Below are positions 1-6,735 of a DNA stretch of 10,580 nucleotides, one piece after another. Position 1 is the first letter of the stretch. Every line of letters starts with the position of its first letter. The stretch is from assembly GCA_023251335.1 (NCBI GenBank), contig JAHEZA010000045.1:1-10580 (forward strand), written 5' to 3'. Made by a program: the position numbers and the translations under genes. The notes beneath the pieces were generated by a model. The model ran no database searches. It was not told the DNA's origin and worked only from the letters and a program-made list of their open reading frames with translations. The DNA comes from Chitinophagaceae bacterium. GTDB taxonomy: Bacteria > Bacteroidota > Bacteroidia > Chitinophagales > Chitinophagaceae.

Positions 1-4
1 GATT

Positions 5-394
5 TTAAACAATAGGTTTTTTAATAAACATACTGCTGTAATAACGTCGGTAAGCATATCCTAAAAACAGGTTGGGCACTAAAAGAAAAACGCCCATCAA
101 CCATCCGGACGGAACTAAAATGGTATGAAAAAGAAAAACGTTCAGGCTAATGGGAAATAGCACCACAGCCGAAAAAGGCGCGTAACGATTGAATAAGAGA
201 GACAAACCTCCCAATACCTGAATCACTTTTTGCATCGGATAGAAGTAGCCGGCAGCTTTCAGTCCGGCTTTAAACAACGCAGCATTGCCGGTATGATGCG
301 GCTGATATGGAATAAAATTAAGGAAATAATCCAGCCCAAACACGAGATAAAGAAATCCCAGGAGGATGCGAAAAATAGTTGTTGCATTTTTCAT
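5..394 (-). CDS. DoxX-like small membrane protein
   Basis: This 129-residue protein is almost entirely hydrophobic, with about four predicted membrane segments (roughly residues 6-24, 50-67, 73-93 and 98-115) and a basic C-terminal tail. The N-terminal pattern (FRILLGFLYLVFGLDYFLNF) and the conserved glycine-rich second segment are those of the DoxX/DoxX-like family in Bacteroidota. Members are inner-membrane proteins, some linked to redox or thiosulfate metabolism, but most have no known role, and none is assigned here. The gene is complete, with an ATG start and a TAA stop close to the left window edge. The next gene downstream on its strand is out of view. Upstream lie only the remnants of a dehydrogenase and gcvP, so it appears to be a single-gene unit. 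The family call is fairly sure; the function is unknown. Confidence 0.75.
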   Translation of the reverse strand: MKNATTIFRILLGFLYLVFGLDYFLNFIPYQPHHTGNAALFKAGLKAAGYFYPMQKVIQVLGGLSLLFNRYAPFSAVVLFPISLNVFLFHTILVPSGWLMGVFLLVPNLFLGYAYRRYYSSMFIKKPIV

Positions 395-561
395 AGCAGC
401 GTAATTATTGTATCAGCAGAAAGAAAAATTTATTGCAAGGTAAACAGTGAACAAACAAATTTTAGGAATTTTTATTCTGATAAAAATATTCTCATGCCGG
501 TATGCATCAGATGTGCCAAGATTGTTGTGAGAACGCGAGCGTCTATATAATGATAATCACT
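395..561. other. Intergenic, no gene seen
   Basis: This AT-rich gap lies between the DoxX-like gene and the dehydrogenase remnant. It should hold the DoxX-like promoter, but I see no convincing TAnnTTTG box on the minus strand. A short inverted repeat (ACGC-GA-GCGT, about 533-542) and an imperfect palindrome (CATGCCGGTATG, about 493-504) are present, both too short to interpret. No open frame here resembles a protein. Confidence 0.5.
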
Positions 562-882
562 TTATTTTTCATATTGTGTTGACGTTAGTTTAATAACCCT
601 GGATCTGCTCACGAAACGGGGTAAAAAAGTTACTAAAAATTTCTGTTGCCCGGAAATCACCGTGCTTTTCCCTTTTAAAAAAGCCTTTATGCCAATCTTT
701 GCTGAGTTCTCGGGAGTATCATAAGGCCTGGATTCATAATTTTCAAACGGACTGTTAGCGCTCTTTGCAAAATTAGTTTTTGTTCTGCTGGGGCAAAGGC
801 AGGTAACTGTTACATCAGTGCCGAACAGTTCGCCAAACAATGATTCTGAGAAACTGAGCACATAGCTTTTGGAAGCCGCACT
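562..882 (-). pseudogene. Short-chain dehydrogenase, C-terminal remnant
   Basis: The frame encodes the C-terminal part of a short-chain dehydrogenase/reductase (SDR). It reads AASKSYVLSFSESL, then the CPSRTKTNF stretch that matches the usual CPGPTxTxF of classical SDRs, and ends in the basic PRF..SRVIKL tail. An intact classical SDR has about 250-270 residues; only about 105 remain. The Rossmann fold with its GxxxGxG cofactor motif is missing. The catalytic Lys of YxxxK is present (codon 868-870), but the codon four places before it (880-882) reads Ser instead of Tyr, and a stop follows two codons upstream (886-888). The break therefore falls at or next to the active site. A GTG at 861 could start a 99-residue peptide, but it could not bind cofactor. 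Only about 40 bases separate this remnant from the gcvP tail remnant, so a deletion joined the two. SDR identity is confident; which SDR it was cannot be told. Confidence 0.75.
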
Positions 883-924
883 GCGTTATTTTCTACGCCG
901 CTACAAAATGAATCAACGGACACC

Positions 925-1078
925 TTAAGCTTCCATATAACTCTCCACCGGCTCGCAAGTACAAACCAAATTTCTATCACCATAAGTATTATTAACCCTG
1001 CTCGCTGTTGGCCAGAATTTATTTTCTTTTAAATAACCCAACGGGAACGAGGCTTTGCGGCGAGAATGAGCGTGGGTT
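925..1078 (-). pseudogene. Second, partial copy of the gcvP 3' end
   Basis: The frame ends with [16 protein letters not shown], then [18 protein letters not shown] and VESYMEA, nearly the same as the C-terminus of the complete gcvP in this window. Over 43 aligned residues I count five differences (A/S, P/G, A/T, V/A, V/A). Similarity stops about 15 codons further upstream, near the stop codon of the DUF4926-like gene. The rest of the ~950-residue enzyme, including the PLP-binding lysine, is absent, so this cannot be an active P-protein. The frame can be read from a TTG at 1110 or an ATG at 1095, but there is no reason to think it is expressed. It is best read as the displaced tail of an older gcvP, left behind when the adjacent cassette came in; the alternative is a whole second gcvP that was mostly deleted. 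Confidence 0.85.
932..1070 (-). repeat. gcvP 3'-end direct repeat, copy A
   Basis: This stretch aligns without gaps to 1725-1863 at a constant offset of 793 bases. By hand count about 116 of 139 positions match (near 83%). The longest identical runs are 23 bases starting at 932, and 17 and 16 bases further on. Both copies have the same orientation, so they form a direct repeat around the DUF6883/DUF4926 cassette. Confidence 0.9.
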
Positions 1079-1102
1079 CTCCAATAAATTAACATGTAAG
1101 CA

Positions 1103-1324
1103 TCAGGCAATCACAGGATCATGTTTCAAAAGCAAAAGTTTTTCTGCTGACAATGTGAGTAACGCATAAGCCTGGCCATTTAGATCAGCGAATTCGATCT
1201 CGTAAAAATTATTTTCATAAACATGTACAATTGTACCGATGGTGCCCTTGCTTAAATGTTTACCTGGAAGATCCTCAAGCAGAGCCACAATGTCCAGTTC
1301 TTTTATTATTTCTTTTTTATCCAT
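1103..1324 (-). CDS. DUF4926-like small protein, putative antitoxin/immunity partner
   Basis: A 73-residue protein. The core (LDIVALLEDLPGKHLSKGTI, then GTIVHVYENNFYEIEFADLNG, with a closing LTLSAEKL) matches the DUF4926 pattern: a leucine/valine strand, a DLP turn, a GxxGTIVHVY strand and a YEVEF strand. This suggests a small SH3-like beta barrel. DUF4926 genes often sit beside DUF6883 genes, and such pairs have been regarded as toxin-antitoxin-like or toxin-immunity-like; I know of no proof of mechanism. Its ATG lies 3 bases after the stop of the DUF6883-like gene, so the two should be co-transcribed and translationally coupled. The last residues (HDPVIA) run to the edge of the gcvP remnant, where the apparent insertion ends. 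The family call is good; the antitoxin role is inference from the pairing. Confidence 0.7.
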   Translation of the reverse strand: MDKKEIIKELDIVALLEDLPGKHLSKGTIGTIVHVYENNFYEIEFADLNGQAYALLTLSAEKLLLLKHDPVIA

Positions 1325-1327
1325 AAT

Positions 1328-1663
1328 TTATAATAATATAAAGCATGTTATCAATCGTGGAATATTATTACCCTTCTCAATAAGCCAACCTGTTCTTACT
1401 CTGGCTATCTTTTTTTTAAATATTAAATCAAACTCAACTGAATATTTTATTCCAAATGCTGATTCGGATTGTTTTACAGCATCATTAATTAATATTGCAG
1501 TTCTTATAGCATTTATCAAATAATCTGCATTCTCTTTTTTTAGCCCAAGAACTGATGAAAATACTCTTGCTTTGTTCTTGCCTTCAAAGTGATCAAAATT
1601 TAATACATACTCTGTTATCTTTTCTTCCTTAATTATCGCTTTGTTGGCATTTGGCAAAAGCAT
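1328..1663 (-). CDS. DUF6883-like protein, putative toxin-like partner
   Basis: A 111-residue protein with the DUF6883 signature in order: LPNANKAII at residues 3-11, a KITEYVLN segment, DHFEGKNKARVF at 24-35 (His25 and the Lys31-Ala-Arg33 cluster are the likely key polar residues), LGL at 39-41, a FGIKYSVEF strand, VRTGWLI at 89-95 and PRLITCFIL at the end. DUF6883 occurs as a free-standing small protein next to DUF4926 and, as I recall, as a C-terminal domain in some secreted multidomain toxins, so a toxic enzymatic role is possible but not shown by the sequence. It is the first gene of the two-gene unit and has its own -7 box four bases before the ATG. It starts 45 bases downstream of the gcvP stop and is not needed by gcvP. 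Its bases are visibly more AT-rich than those of gcvP, in keeping with acquisition from elsewhere. Confidence 0.7.
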   Translation of the reverse strand: MLLPNANKAIIKEEKITEYVLNFDHFEGKNKARVFSSVLGLKKENADYLINAIRTAILINDAVKQSESAFGIKYSVEFDLIFKKKIARVRTGWLIEKGNNIPRLITCFILL

Positions 1664-1667
1664 TATT

Positions 1668-1675
1668 CAAAGATA
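1668..1675 (-). promoter_or_regulatory. -7 box of the DUF6883/DUF4926 unit
   Basis: On the minus strand this reads TATCTTTG, a perfect match to the Bacteroidota -7 consensus TAnnTTTG, and is followed by AATA and the ATG of the DUF6883-like gene. The expected transcription start would fall at or within a base or two of the ATG, giving a leaderless message. It shows that the cassette can be transcribed independently of gcvP. Confidence 0.55.
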
Positions 1676-1708
1676 AAATTTTATGATCACCTTTTAATTT
1701 AAAATTTA

Positions 1709-4579
1709 TTAAGTTTTTTCCACCTCCATATAACTCTCCACCGGCTCACAAGTACAAACCAAATTCCTGTCTCCATAGGTATTATTCACGCGGCTTACTG
1801 CAGGCCAGAATTTATTTTCTTTCAAATAAGGCAGCGGGAATGCAGCTTTGCTGCGGGGATAAGAATGATTCCACTCATCGGATGTAATCACAGAAAGTGT
1901 ATGCGGCGAATTTTTTAGTACATTATCTTTTTTGTCGGCTTCTCCGTTTTCAATGCTTTTTATTTCTTCGTAAATAGAATTAAGCGCATCGCAAAATTTA
2001 TCCAACTCTTCTTTGTTTTCACTTTCTGTTGGCTCAATCATTATTGTTCCGGCAACAGGAAAACTTAATGTAGGTGCATGAAAATTATAATCCATTAATC
2101 TTTTCGCCACATCTTCCGCTTCAATGCCGGCGCTGGTTTTAAATGGTCGCAGGTCCACAATAAATTCATGAGCACAAGTGCCGCCTTTCCCGGTAAACAA
2201 TATTTTAAAATTATTTTTCAAACGGGCCTTCATATAATTTGCATTCAGAATAGCGTATTCCGTTGCTTTTTTCAATCCACTTTCTCCCAGCATTTTTATA
2301 TAGGCATAGCTGATTAATAAAATGCTTGCAGAACCAAATTTCGCCGCACTCACACTTCCTTCATTATTTTTCCCGGGTAAGAATGGCGCCAACTTCTCGT
2401 TCACACAAATAGGACCCATGCCCGGCCCGCCACCACCATGGGGAATTGCGAATGTTTTATGCAAATTCAAATGACAAACATCGGCGCCAATAAATCCAGG
2501 CGATGTTAATCCGACTTGTGCATTCATATTGGCGCCATCCATATAAACGAGGCCGCCATTATCATGAATGAGGTTGCAAATTTCTTTAATACCTTCTTCA
2601 AAAACGCCATGCGTAGAAGGGTAGGTAGCCATTAGTCCTGCAAGGGAATCTTTATATTTTTCTGCTTGCGTTTTTAAATCTTCAAAATCAATATTTCCAT
2701 TATCATCACATTTTGTTACCACTACTTTGCATCCCGCCATTACTGCTGAAGCAGGGTTGGTGCCATGTGCAGAAACCGGAATCAATATTACATTGCGATG
2801 AAATTCATTTTTGCTTTCATGGTATCTCTTTATCGCAAGCAACCCTGCAAACTCCCCCTGGGCACCACTATTAGGCTGCAGGCTACACGCATAAAACCCG
2901 GTAATGATGCATAATAATCTTTCAAGGTCTTTGATAATATAATTATAACCTTCCGTTTGTGTGGAAGGAGCAAATGGATGAATCTTACTGAAATGCGCCC
3001 AACTCACAGGAATTAATTCGGTGGCTGCATTTAATTTCATCGTGCATGAGCCCAACGCAATCATAGAATGAACAAGCGACAAATCTTTATTCTCCAACAT
3101 CTTCAAATACCGCATCATCTCGGTTTCACTATGGTATTTATTAAAGGTAGGGTGTAATAGAAATGAAGAAATCCTTTGTAAAGAATCAGGAATACTTCTT
3201 ACATCCATTTCATCATCAAAAGTGATGGTGGATGTATCCACCCCCCTTGCAGCATTGAACACACTTAAAATATCCAGCACATCATTTTTAGTGGTGGCTT
3301 CATCCAGGGAAATTGTAACCAATTTTTCCGACGGTAAATAAAAATTTATTTCATTTTTTTCAGAAATCTCTTTTAGCTTTCCCGCATTAGTTATTCTAAG
3401 CGTGATGGTATCAAAATAATTTTTGTTTACCAATTCATATCCATTTTCTTCGAGATTTTCTGCCAGCGTTTGGGTAAGAAAAGAAATTCTTTTTGCAATA
3501 TCTTTTAAACCTTCCGGGCCGTGATATACGGCATACATCGCCGCCATGTTGGCCAGCAAAGCCTGGGCTGTACAGATATTGGAAGTAGCTTTTTCACGAC
3601 GGATGTGTTGCTCTCGTGTTTGCAAAGCCATACGAAGCGCACGGTTATTTTGCGCATCCACACTCACACCAATAATACGTCCGGGAATATTTCTTTTGAA
3701 TTCATCTTTCGTGGAAAAGAATGCAGCGTGTGGTCCGCCAAAACCCATTGGCACACCAAAGCGTTGAGAAGAACCTATAGCTACATCAGCACCCAATTCG
3801 CCGGGAGGCGTTAATAAAGTTAGCGCCAATAAATCGGTAGCCATAATCACCTGTGCATGTACGTTATGTGCCCTTTCAATAAAACTTCTGTGGTCTTCGA
3901 TACTTCCCTGGCTATCCGGATATTGAACGATGGCGCCAAAATAAGTTTCATCTAATTCTGCGGCTTTAAAATCTCCAAAAACCGGCTCAATTCCGACAGG
4001 TATTGCCCTTGTAATTAAGACATCTTTTGTCTGTGGAAATATTTTTTCATCTATAAAAAATTTGCCCGCTGTGATATGGTCGTGGTCTTTATTTTTATGA
4101 TTGAAAAGCATGGCCATCGCTTCAGCAGCAGCAGTTCCTTCATCAAGCAAGCTTGCGTTGGCAATCGGCAAAGCAGTTAAGTCGCTTACCATCGTTTGAA
4201 AATTCAGCAGGCTTTCCAAACGACCCTGTGCGATCTCTGCCTGGTAGGGCGTGTATTGCGTGTACCATCCCGGATTTTCAAAAAGATTTCTTAAAATAAC
4301 AGAAGGAACGATGGTGTCATAATATCCCTGGCCGATGTAGGATTTAAAAACTTTATTTTTATTGGCAATCACTTTCAGGTCAGCTAAATATTCTGCTTCA
4401 CTCATAGGTGCCGGAATATTTAATTTTTCATGTAGCCTTATCCCTGCGGGAACTGTCTTATCAATTAGCTCATCTAGACTTCCCAGGCCAATAGTGGCAA
4501 GCATTTCCTTAGTTTCAATTTCATCTGGCCCTATGTGCCTGGAAGCAAATTCAGCGGCTTGTTCGTCAAAAAGATTCAT
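1709..4579 (-). CDS. gcvP: Glycine dehydrogenase (decarboxylating), P-protein
   Basis: This is the 956-residue single-chain P-protein of the cytoplasmic glycine cleavage system. It decarboxylates glycine with pyridoxal phosphate and passes the aminomethyl group to the lipoyl arm of GcvH. The N-terminal half opens with [12 protein letters not shown] and contains the [20 protein letters not shown] segment. The C-terminal half carries [16 protein letters not shown] and the PLP-binding site [18 protein letters not shown], whose Schiff-base lysine is Lys708 (codon 2456-2458). Length and motif order fit an intact enzyme of the fused (non-split) type. The ATG at 4579 is right because homologues also begin just before the FxxRHIGP motif. 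gcvT and gcvH are not adjacent, which is common in Bacteroidota. The last ~46 codons exist again, diverged, at 925-1078, so this 3' end may have been acquired together with the downstream cassette; the reading frame is uninterrupted. Confidence 0.97.
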   Translation of the reverse strand: MNLFDEQAAEFASRHIGPDEIETKEMLATIGLGSLDELIDKTVPAGIRLHEKLNIPAPMSEAEYLADLKVIANKNKVFKSYIGQGYYDTIVPSVILRNLFENPGWYTQYTPYQAEIAQGRLESLLNFQTMVSDLTALPIANASLLDEGTAAAEAMAMLFNHKNKDHDHITAGKFFIDEKIFPQTKDVLITRAIPVGIEPVFGDFKAAELDETYFGAIVQYPDSQGSIEDHRSFIERAHNVHAQVIMATDLLALTLLTPPGELGADVAIGSSQRFGVPMGFGGPHAAFFSTKDEFKRNIPGRIIGVSVDAQNNRALRMALQTREQHIRREKATSNICTAQALLANMAAMYAVYHGPEGLKDIAKRISFLTQTLAENLEENGYELVNKNYFDTITLRITNAGKLKEISEKNEINFYLPSEKLVTISLDEATTKNDVLDILSVFNAARGVDTSTITFDDEMDVRSIPDSLQRISSFLLHPTFNKYHSETEMMRYLKMLENKDLSLVHSMIALGSCTMKLNAATELIPVSWAHFSKIHPFAPSTQTEGYNYIIKDLERLLCIITGFYACSLQPNSGAQGEFAGLLAIKRYHESKNEFHRNVILIPVSAHGTNPASAVMAGCKVVVTKCDDNGNIDFEDLKTQAEKYKDSLAGLMATYPSTHGVFEEGIKEICNLIHDNGGLVYMDGANMNAQVGLTSPGFIGADVCHLNLHKTFAIPHGGGGPGMGPICVNEKLAPFLPGKNNEGSVSAAKFGSASILLISYAYIKMLGESGLKKATEYAILNANYMKARLKNNFKILFTGKGGTCAHEFIVDLRPFKTSAGIEAEDVAKRLMDYNFHAPTLSFPVAGTIMIEPTESENKEELDKFCDALNSIYEEIKSIENGEADKKDNVLKNSPHTLSVITSDEWNHSYPRSKAAFPLPYLKENKFWPAVSRVNNTYGDRNLVCTCEPVESYMEVEKT
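1725..1863 (-). repeat. gcvP 3'-end direct repeat, copy B
   Basis: This is the end of the functional gcvP gene, aligned without gaps to copy A at 932-1070. Most of the roughly 23 mismatches are synonymous: the copies differ more in DNA than in protein. They therefore seem to have diverged while both were coding for working enzymes, not after one had decayed. Confidence 0.9.
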
Positions 4580-4657
4580 AAATAAATTTTACGTTTTATT
4601 TCTACAGTAAACCAACTTTTTTCGTCAATTTCTATTTAACATTGAAGAATGGAGGCG

Positions 4658-4665
4658 CAAAGTTA
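4658..4665 (-). promoter_or_regulatory. Candidate gcvP -7 box
   Basis: The minus strand reads TAACTTTG, a perfect match to TAnnTTTG, followed by the CGCC often seen downstream of such boxes. It lies 78 bases before the gcvP ATG. No clear TTG occurs about 19-23 bases further upstream, so only the -7 half is supported. The leader is too short for a tandem glycine riboswitch, and I see no such fold. Confidence 0.45.
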
Positions 4666-4719
4666 CGATGCAAAATGGTAGGAAAATATCGCGGAAATTA
4701 ACAAGTTTCGCCCAAAATG

Positions 4720-4727
4720 TATCTTTA
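4720..4727 (+). promoter_or_regulatory. -7-like box at the start of the YkgJ-type gene
   Basis: TATCTTTA differs from TAnnTTTG only in the last base. It is followed by CCAA and then the ATG at 4732. The box overlaps the longer possible coding start at 4717, which argues that translation begins at 4732 on a leaderless message. Confidence 0.45.
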
Positions 4728-4731
4728 CCAA

Positions 4732-5208
4732 ATGAAGCAGGACATTTTGATTAATTGGGAGAAAAAATCGGAAGAAAATCAGAAAAAATATAAAAATTTT
4801 TTAAAACGTGCCGATAAAAATAAAGTATTGAAGCGGTTGCCTGATTTGCATGAAGAAGCATTTGAAAAAATCGATTGCCTGAAATGCGCAAACTGCTGCC
4901 GGAATTTTTCTCCACGGTTCAAAACCCCCGACATTAAAAGGATTGCAAAGAATTTAAAAATGAAAGAAGGCGTTTTTATTGAAACCTATTTGCGTCTGGA
5001 TGAAGATGGGGATTATGTTACTAAAAGTTCTCCTTGTCCGTTCCTGGGAGAAGATAATTATTGTAATATTTATGAAAACCGTCCTTCGGATTGTCATCGC
5101 TTCCCTTATACCGATGAAGACGTTTTATTAAAGAGGCCGGCAATTACGCTAAAGAATTCCACCTTCTGCCCGATTGTTTACTATGTGCTGGAGAAGTTAA
5201 ATAGCTAA
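4732..5208 (+). CDS. YkgJ-family cysteine-cluster protein
   Basis: A cytoplasmic protein of 158 residues from the preferred ATG at 4732, or 163 from the ATG at 4717. Numbered from 4717, eight cysteines stand out: a CxxCxxCC cluster (Cys54, 57, 60, 61), SSPCPFL (Cys107), YCNIYENRPSDCHRFP (Cys116, Cys126) and a late FCP (Cys151). This CxxCxxCC ... PCPFL ... CxIYxxRPxxCxxFP layout defines the YkgJ / UPF0153 family, thought to bind a metal, either zinc or an Fe-S cluster; its biological role is not established. The N-terminal 45 residues are charged and probably helical. It is divergent from gcvP across about 150 bases. The 4732 start is preferred because a -7-like box covers the upstream ATG. 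A hairpin spans the stop codon. The family call is strong; the function is open. Confidence 0.85.
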   Translation: MKQDILINWEKKSEENQKKYKNFLKRADKNKVLKRLPDLHEEAFEKIDCLKCANCCRNFSPRFKTPDIKRIAKNLKMKEGVFIETYLRLDEDGDYVTKSSPCPFLGEDNYCNIYENRPSDCHRFPYTDEDVLLKRPAITLKNSTFCPIVYYVLEKLNS

Positions 5209-5226
5209 TGAGGTCATTAGTTATTT
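5199..5226 (+). terminator. AT-rich hairpin over the YkgJ-type gene's stop codon
   Basis: The arms AAATAGCTAATGA (5199-5211) and TCATTAGTTATTT (5214-5226) pair over 13 positions with a single G-U wobble, around a GG centre. The stem includes the TAA stop at 5206-5208. Its 3' arm ends in TTATTT rather than a clean U tract, so it is either a weak terminator or an mRNA 3'-end stabiliser. The pairing is unlikely by chance; its role is inferred. Confidence 0.5.
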
Positions 5227-5328
5227 CGTTAAGGAAAAGCGTGGCTTCGCTGAATACTTCGGAATAAACAAAAATTAAAATCACCAATATTTGTCCTTCT
5301 ACTGTCAGAGCCTATGAGCTAATTTTCA

Positions 5329-5336
5329 TACTTTCA
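5329..5336 (+). promoter_or_regulatory. Weak -7-like box before pepT
   Basis: TACTTTCA agrees with TAnnTTTG at most positions and lies 18 bases before the pepT ATG. The exbB and GH28-like genes have similar boxes 17 bases before their starts. No matching TTG lies at the expected upstream distance. Confidence 0.3.
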
Positions 5337-5354
5337 CATTTTCAAATTTCCTCC

Positions 5355-6608
5355 ATGCCAGTAGAAATCAATAAAAATTCCATCGCTTCACGTTTCATGC
5401 GCTACGTGCAGATAGATACGCAAAGTGATCCTAAAAGCGGTCAACATCCATCGACAGAAAAACAAAAAGATTTAAGTAAAATTCTTGTGGAAGAATTAAA
5501 AAACAAAGGAATTGAGAATGCTGAAATGGATGCTTACGGTTATGTATACGCGACAATTCCATCTAACTCGAATAAACAGAATATTCCGGTGATTTGCTTT
5601 TGCAGCCATGTAGACACTGCGCCTGATTGCAGCGGCACCAATGTGAAACCGATTCTCCATAAAAATTATAATGGTGAAGACATTATTTTACCAGATGATA
5701 AAACACAAGTGCTTTCAACCGTCACCCACCCTTATTTGAAAGAGCATATCGGAAGCGATGTGATTACGGCCAGCGGAAAAACATTGCTGGGCGCAGATGA
5801 TAAAGCGGGTGTAGCCGCTATCATGCAGACTGCTTAATATTTAATGGATCATCCTGAAATAAAACACGGAGACATAAAAATTCTTTTTACGCCTGACGAA
5901 GAAATCGGAGAAGGGACGGCGAAGTTGGACATGAAAAAACTGGACGCTCAGTTTGGATATACGTTGGACGGCGGGCCCGCGGGTAGTCTCGAAGATGAGA
6001 CCTTTAGTGCCGATGGCGCAAAGATTGTAATCAATGGCGTGATTGCCCATCCAGGCTACGCAAAAAATAAATTAGTAAATGCGCTGAAAGTAGGCGCTGA
6101 AATTTTACACGCGCTACCTACCGACGAATGGGCGCCTGAGGCCACCGAAAAGAAAGAAGGATTTGTTCACCCGGTTCGTTTTGAAGGAATTGCTGAAAGA
6201 GCAGTGATTGAATTTATCATCAGGGATTTTGATGATGAAAATCTAAAAGCCCATGGAGAAAGACTAAAGCAAATAGCCGAAAATGTAGTAAACCACTATT
6301 TGGATGCATCAATAGAATTTACCGTGTTTGAGCAATACCGTAATATGAAAAAGATACTTGATCAATATCCGCAGGTAGCTGAATATGCCGCAGAAGCAAT
6401 CCGCAGATCGGGCCTTAAAGTAACGACAGAAAGTATTCGAGGCGGCACGGATGGAAGTCGTCTCAGCTATATGGGATTGCCATGCCCAAATCTTTTTACC
6501 GGCATGCAAGGTATTCATTCTAAACAGGAATGGGTAGGAGTAAACGACATAGCAAAGGCTGCAGAAACAATTGTGCATTTGAGTATGATCTGGGAAGAGC
6601 AGCAATAA
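5355..6608 (+). pseudogene. pepT: Peptidase T broken by one in-frame stop
   Basis: Peptidase T is a cytoplasmic dinuclear-zinc M20 aminopeptidase that removes the N-terminal residue of tripeptides. Read as one frame, the gene has 417 codons (E. coli PepT has 408 residues). The metal and catalytic residues are all in place: His85 and Asp87 (CSHVDTAPDCSGTNV), Asp148 (LLGADDKAG), Glu182-Glu183 (TPDEEIG), Asp205 (YTLDGG) and His388 (GIHSKQEW); RGGTDGSRLSYMGLPCPNLF is also intact. Codon 161 (5835-5837) is TAA. The frame then continues unshifted with YLMDHPEIKHG, so a single base change, most simply GAA to TAA, explains the break. A new ATG lies 6 bases after the stop (5844) and could start a 254-residue C-terminal half lacking His85 and Asp148. 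With no other lesion, the change is very recent, a sequence error, or tolerated through re-initiation. Confidence 0.93.
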
Positions 6609-6647
6609 CAAATAAGAAATAAAAAAAGTACACCGGGAAGATTGGCG

Positions 6648-6663
6648 TTAACATTTCCGTTAA
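6648..6663. promoter_or_regulatory. TTAAC-N6-GTTAA dyad before exbB
   Basis: A 5-base inverted repeat with a 6-base centre lies 72 bases before the exbB start and about 48 bases upstream of its -7 box. It has the size and symmetry of a regulator site, but arms this short and AT-rich also arise by chance. No regulator is suggested. Confidence 0.2.
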
Positions 6664-6710
6664 AGTTTCTATTTATATTTCATTCATCTTACATTTTTGA
6701 AATTACTTTT

Positions 6711-6718
6711 TACATTTG
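6711..6718 (+). promoter_or_regulatory. exbB -7 box
   Basis: TACATTTG matches TAnnTTTG exactly and lies 17 bases before the exbB ATG. The nearest upstream TTG (6697-6699) is only 11 bases away, closer than the usual 17-23, so the -33 element is uncertain. Confidence 0.5.
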
Positions 6719-6735
6719 TTCCCAAACCAAATTAA

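Noticed and set aside
230..550. 106-codon plus-strand frame
   Set aside because: Its first half lies antisense to the DoxX-like gene, and the rest is AT-rich intergenic DNA with no protein-like pattern.
1081..1103. Clear att-like core repeat at the junction of the DUF4926-like gene and the gcvP remnant
   Set aside because: I compared this junction with the corresponding sequence near 1863-1890 and saw no convincing short identical core beyond the gcvP homology itself; no recombinase gene is in view.
925..1110. Open frame of 61 codons from TTG 1110 as a functional small gene
   Set aside because: Its recognisable content is the last ~46 residues of GcvP without any catalytic part; the upstream codons overlap the DUF4926-like gene's end and match nothing I know.
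4580..4716. Glycine riboswitch upstream of gcvP
   Set aside because: The leader after the candidate promoter is only about 78 bases, shorter than a tandem glycine aptamer, and no matching conserved core is visible.
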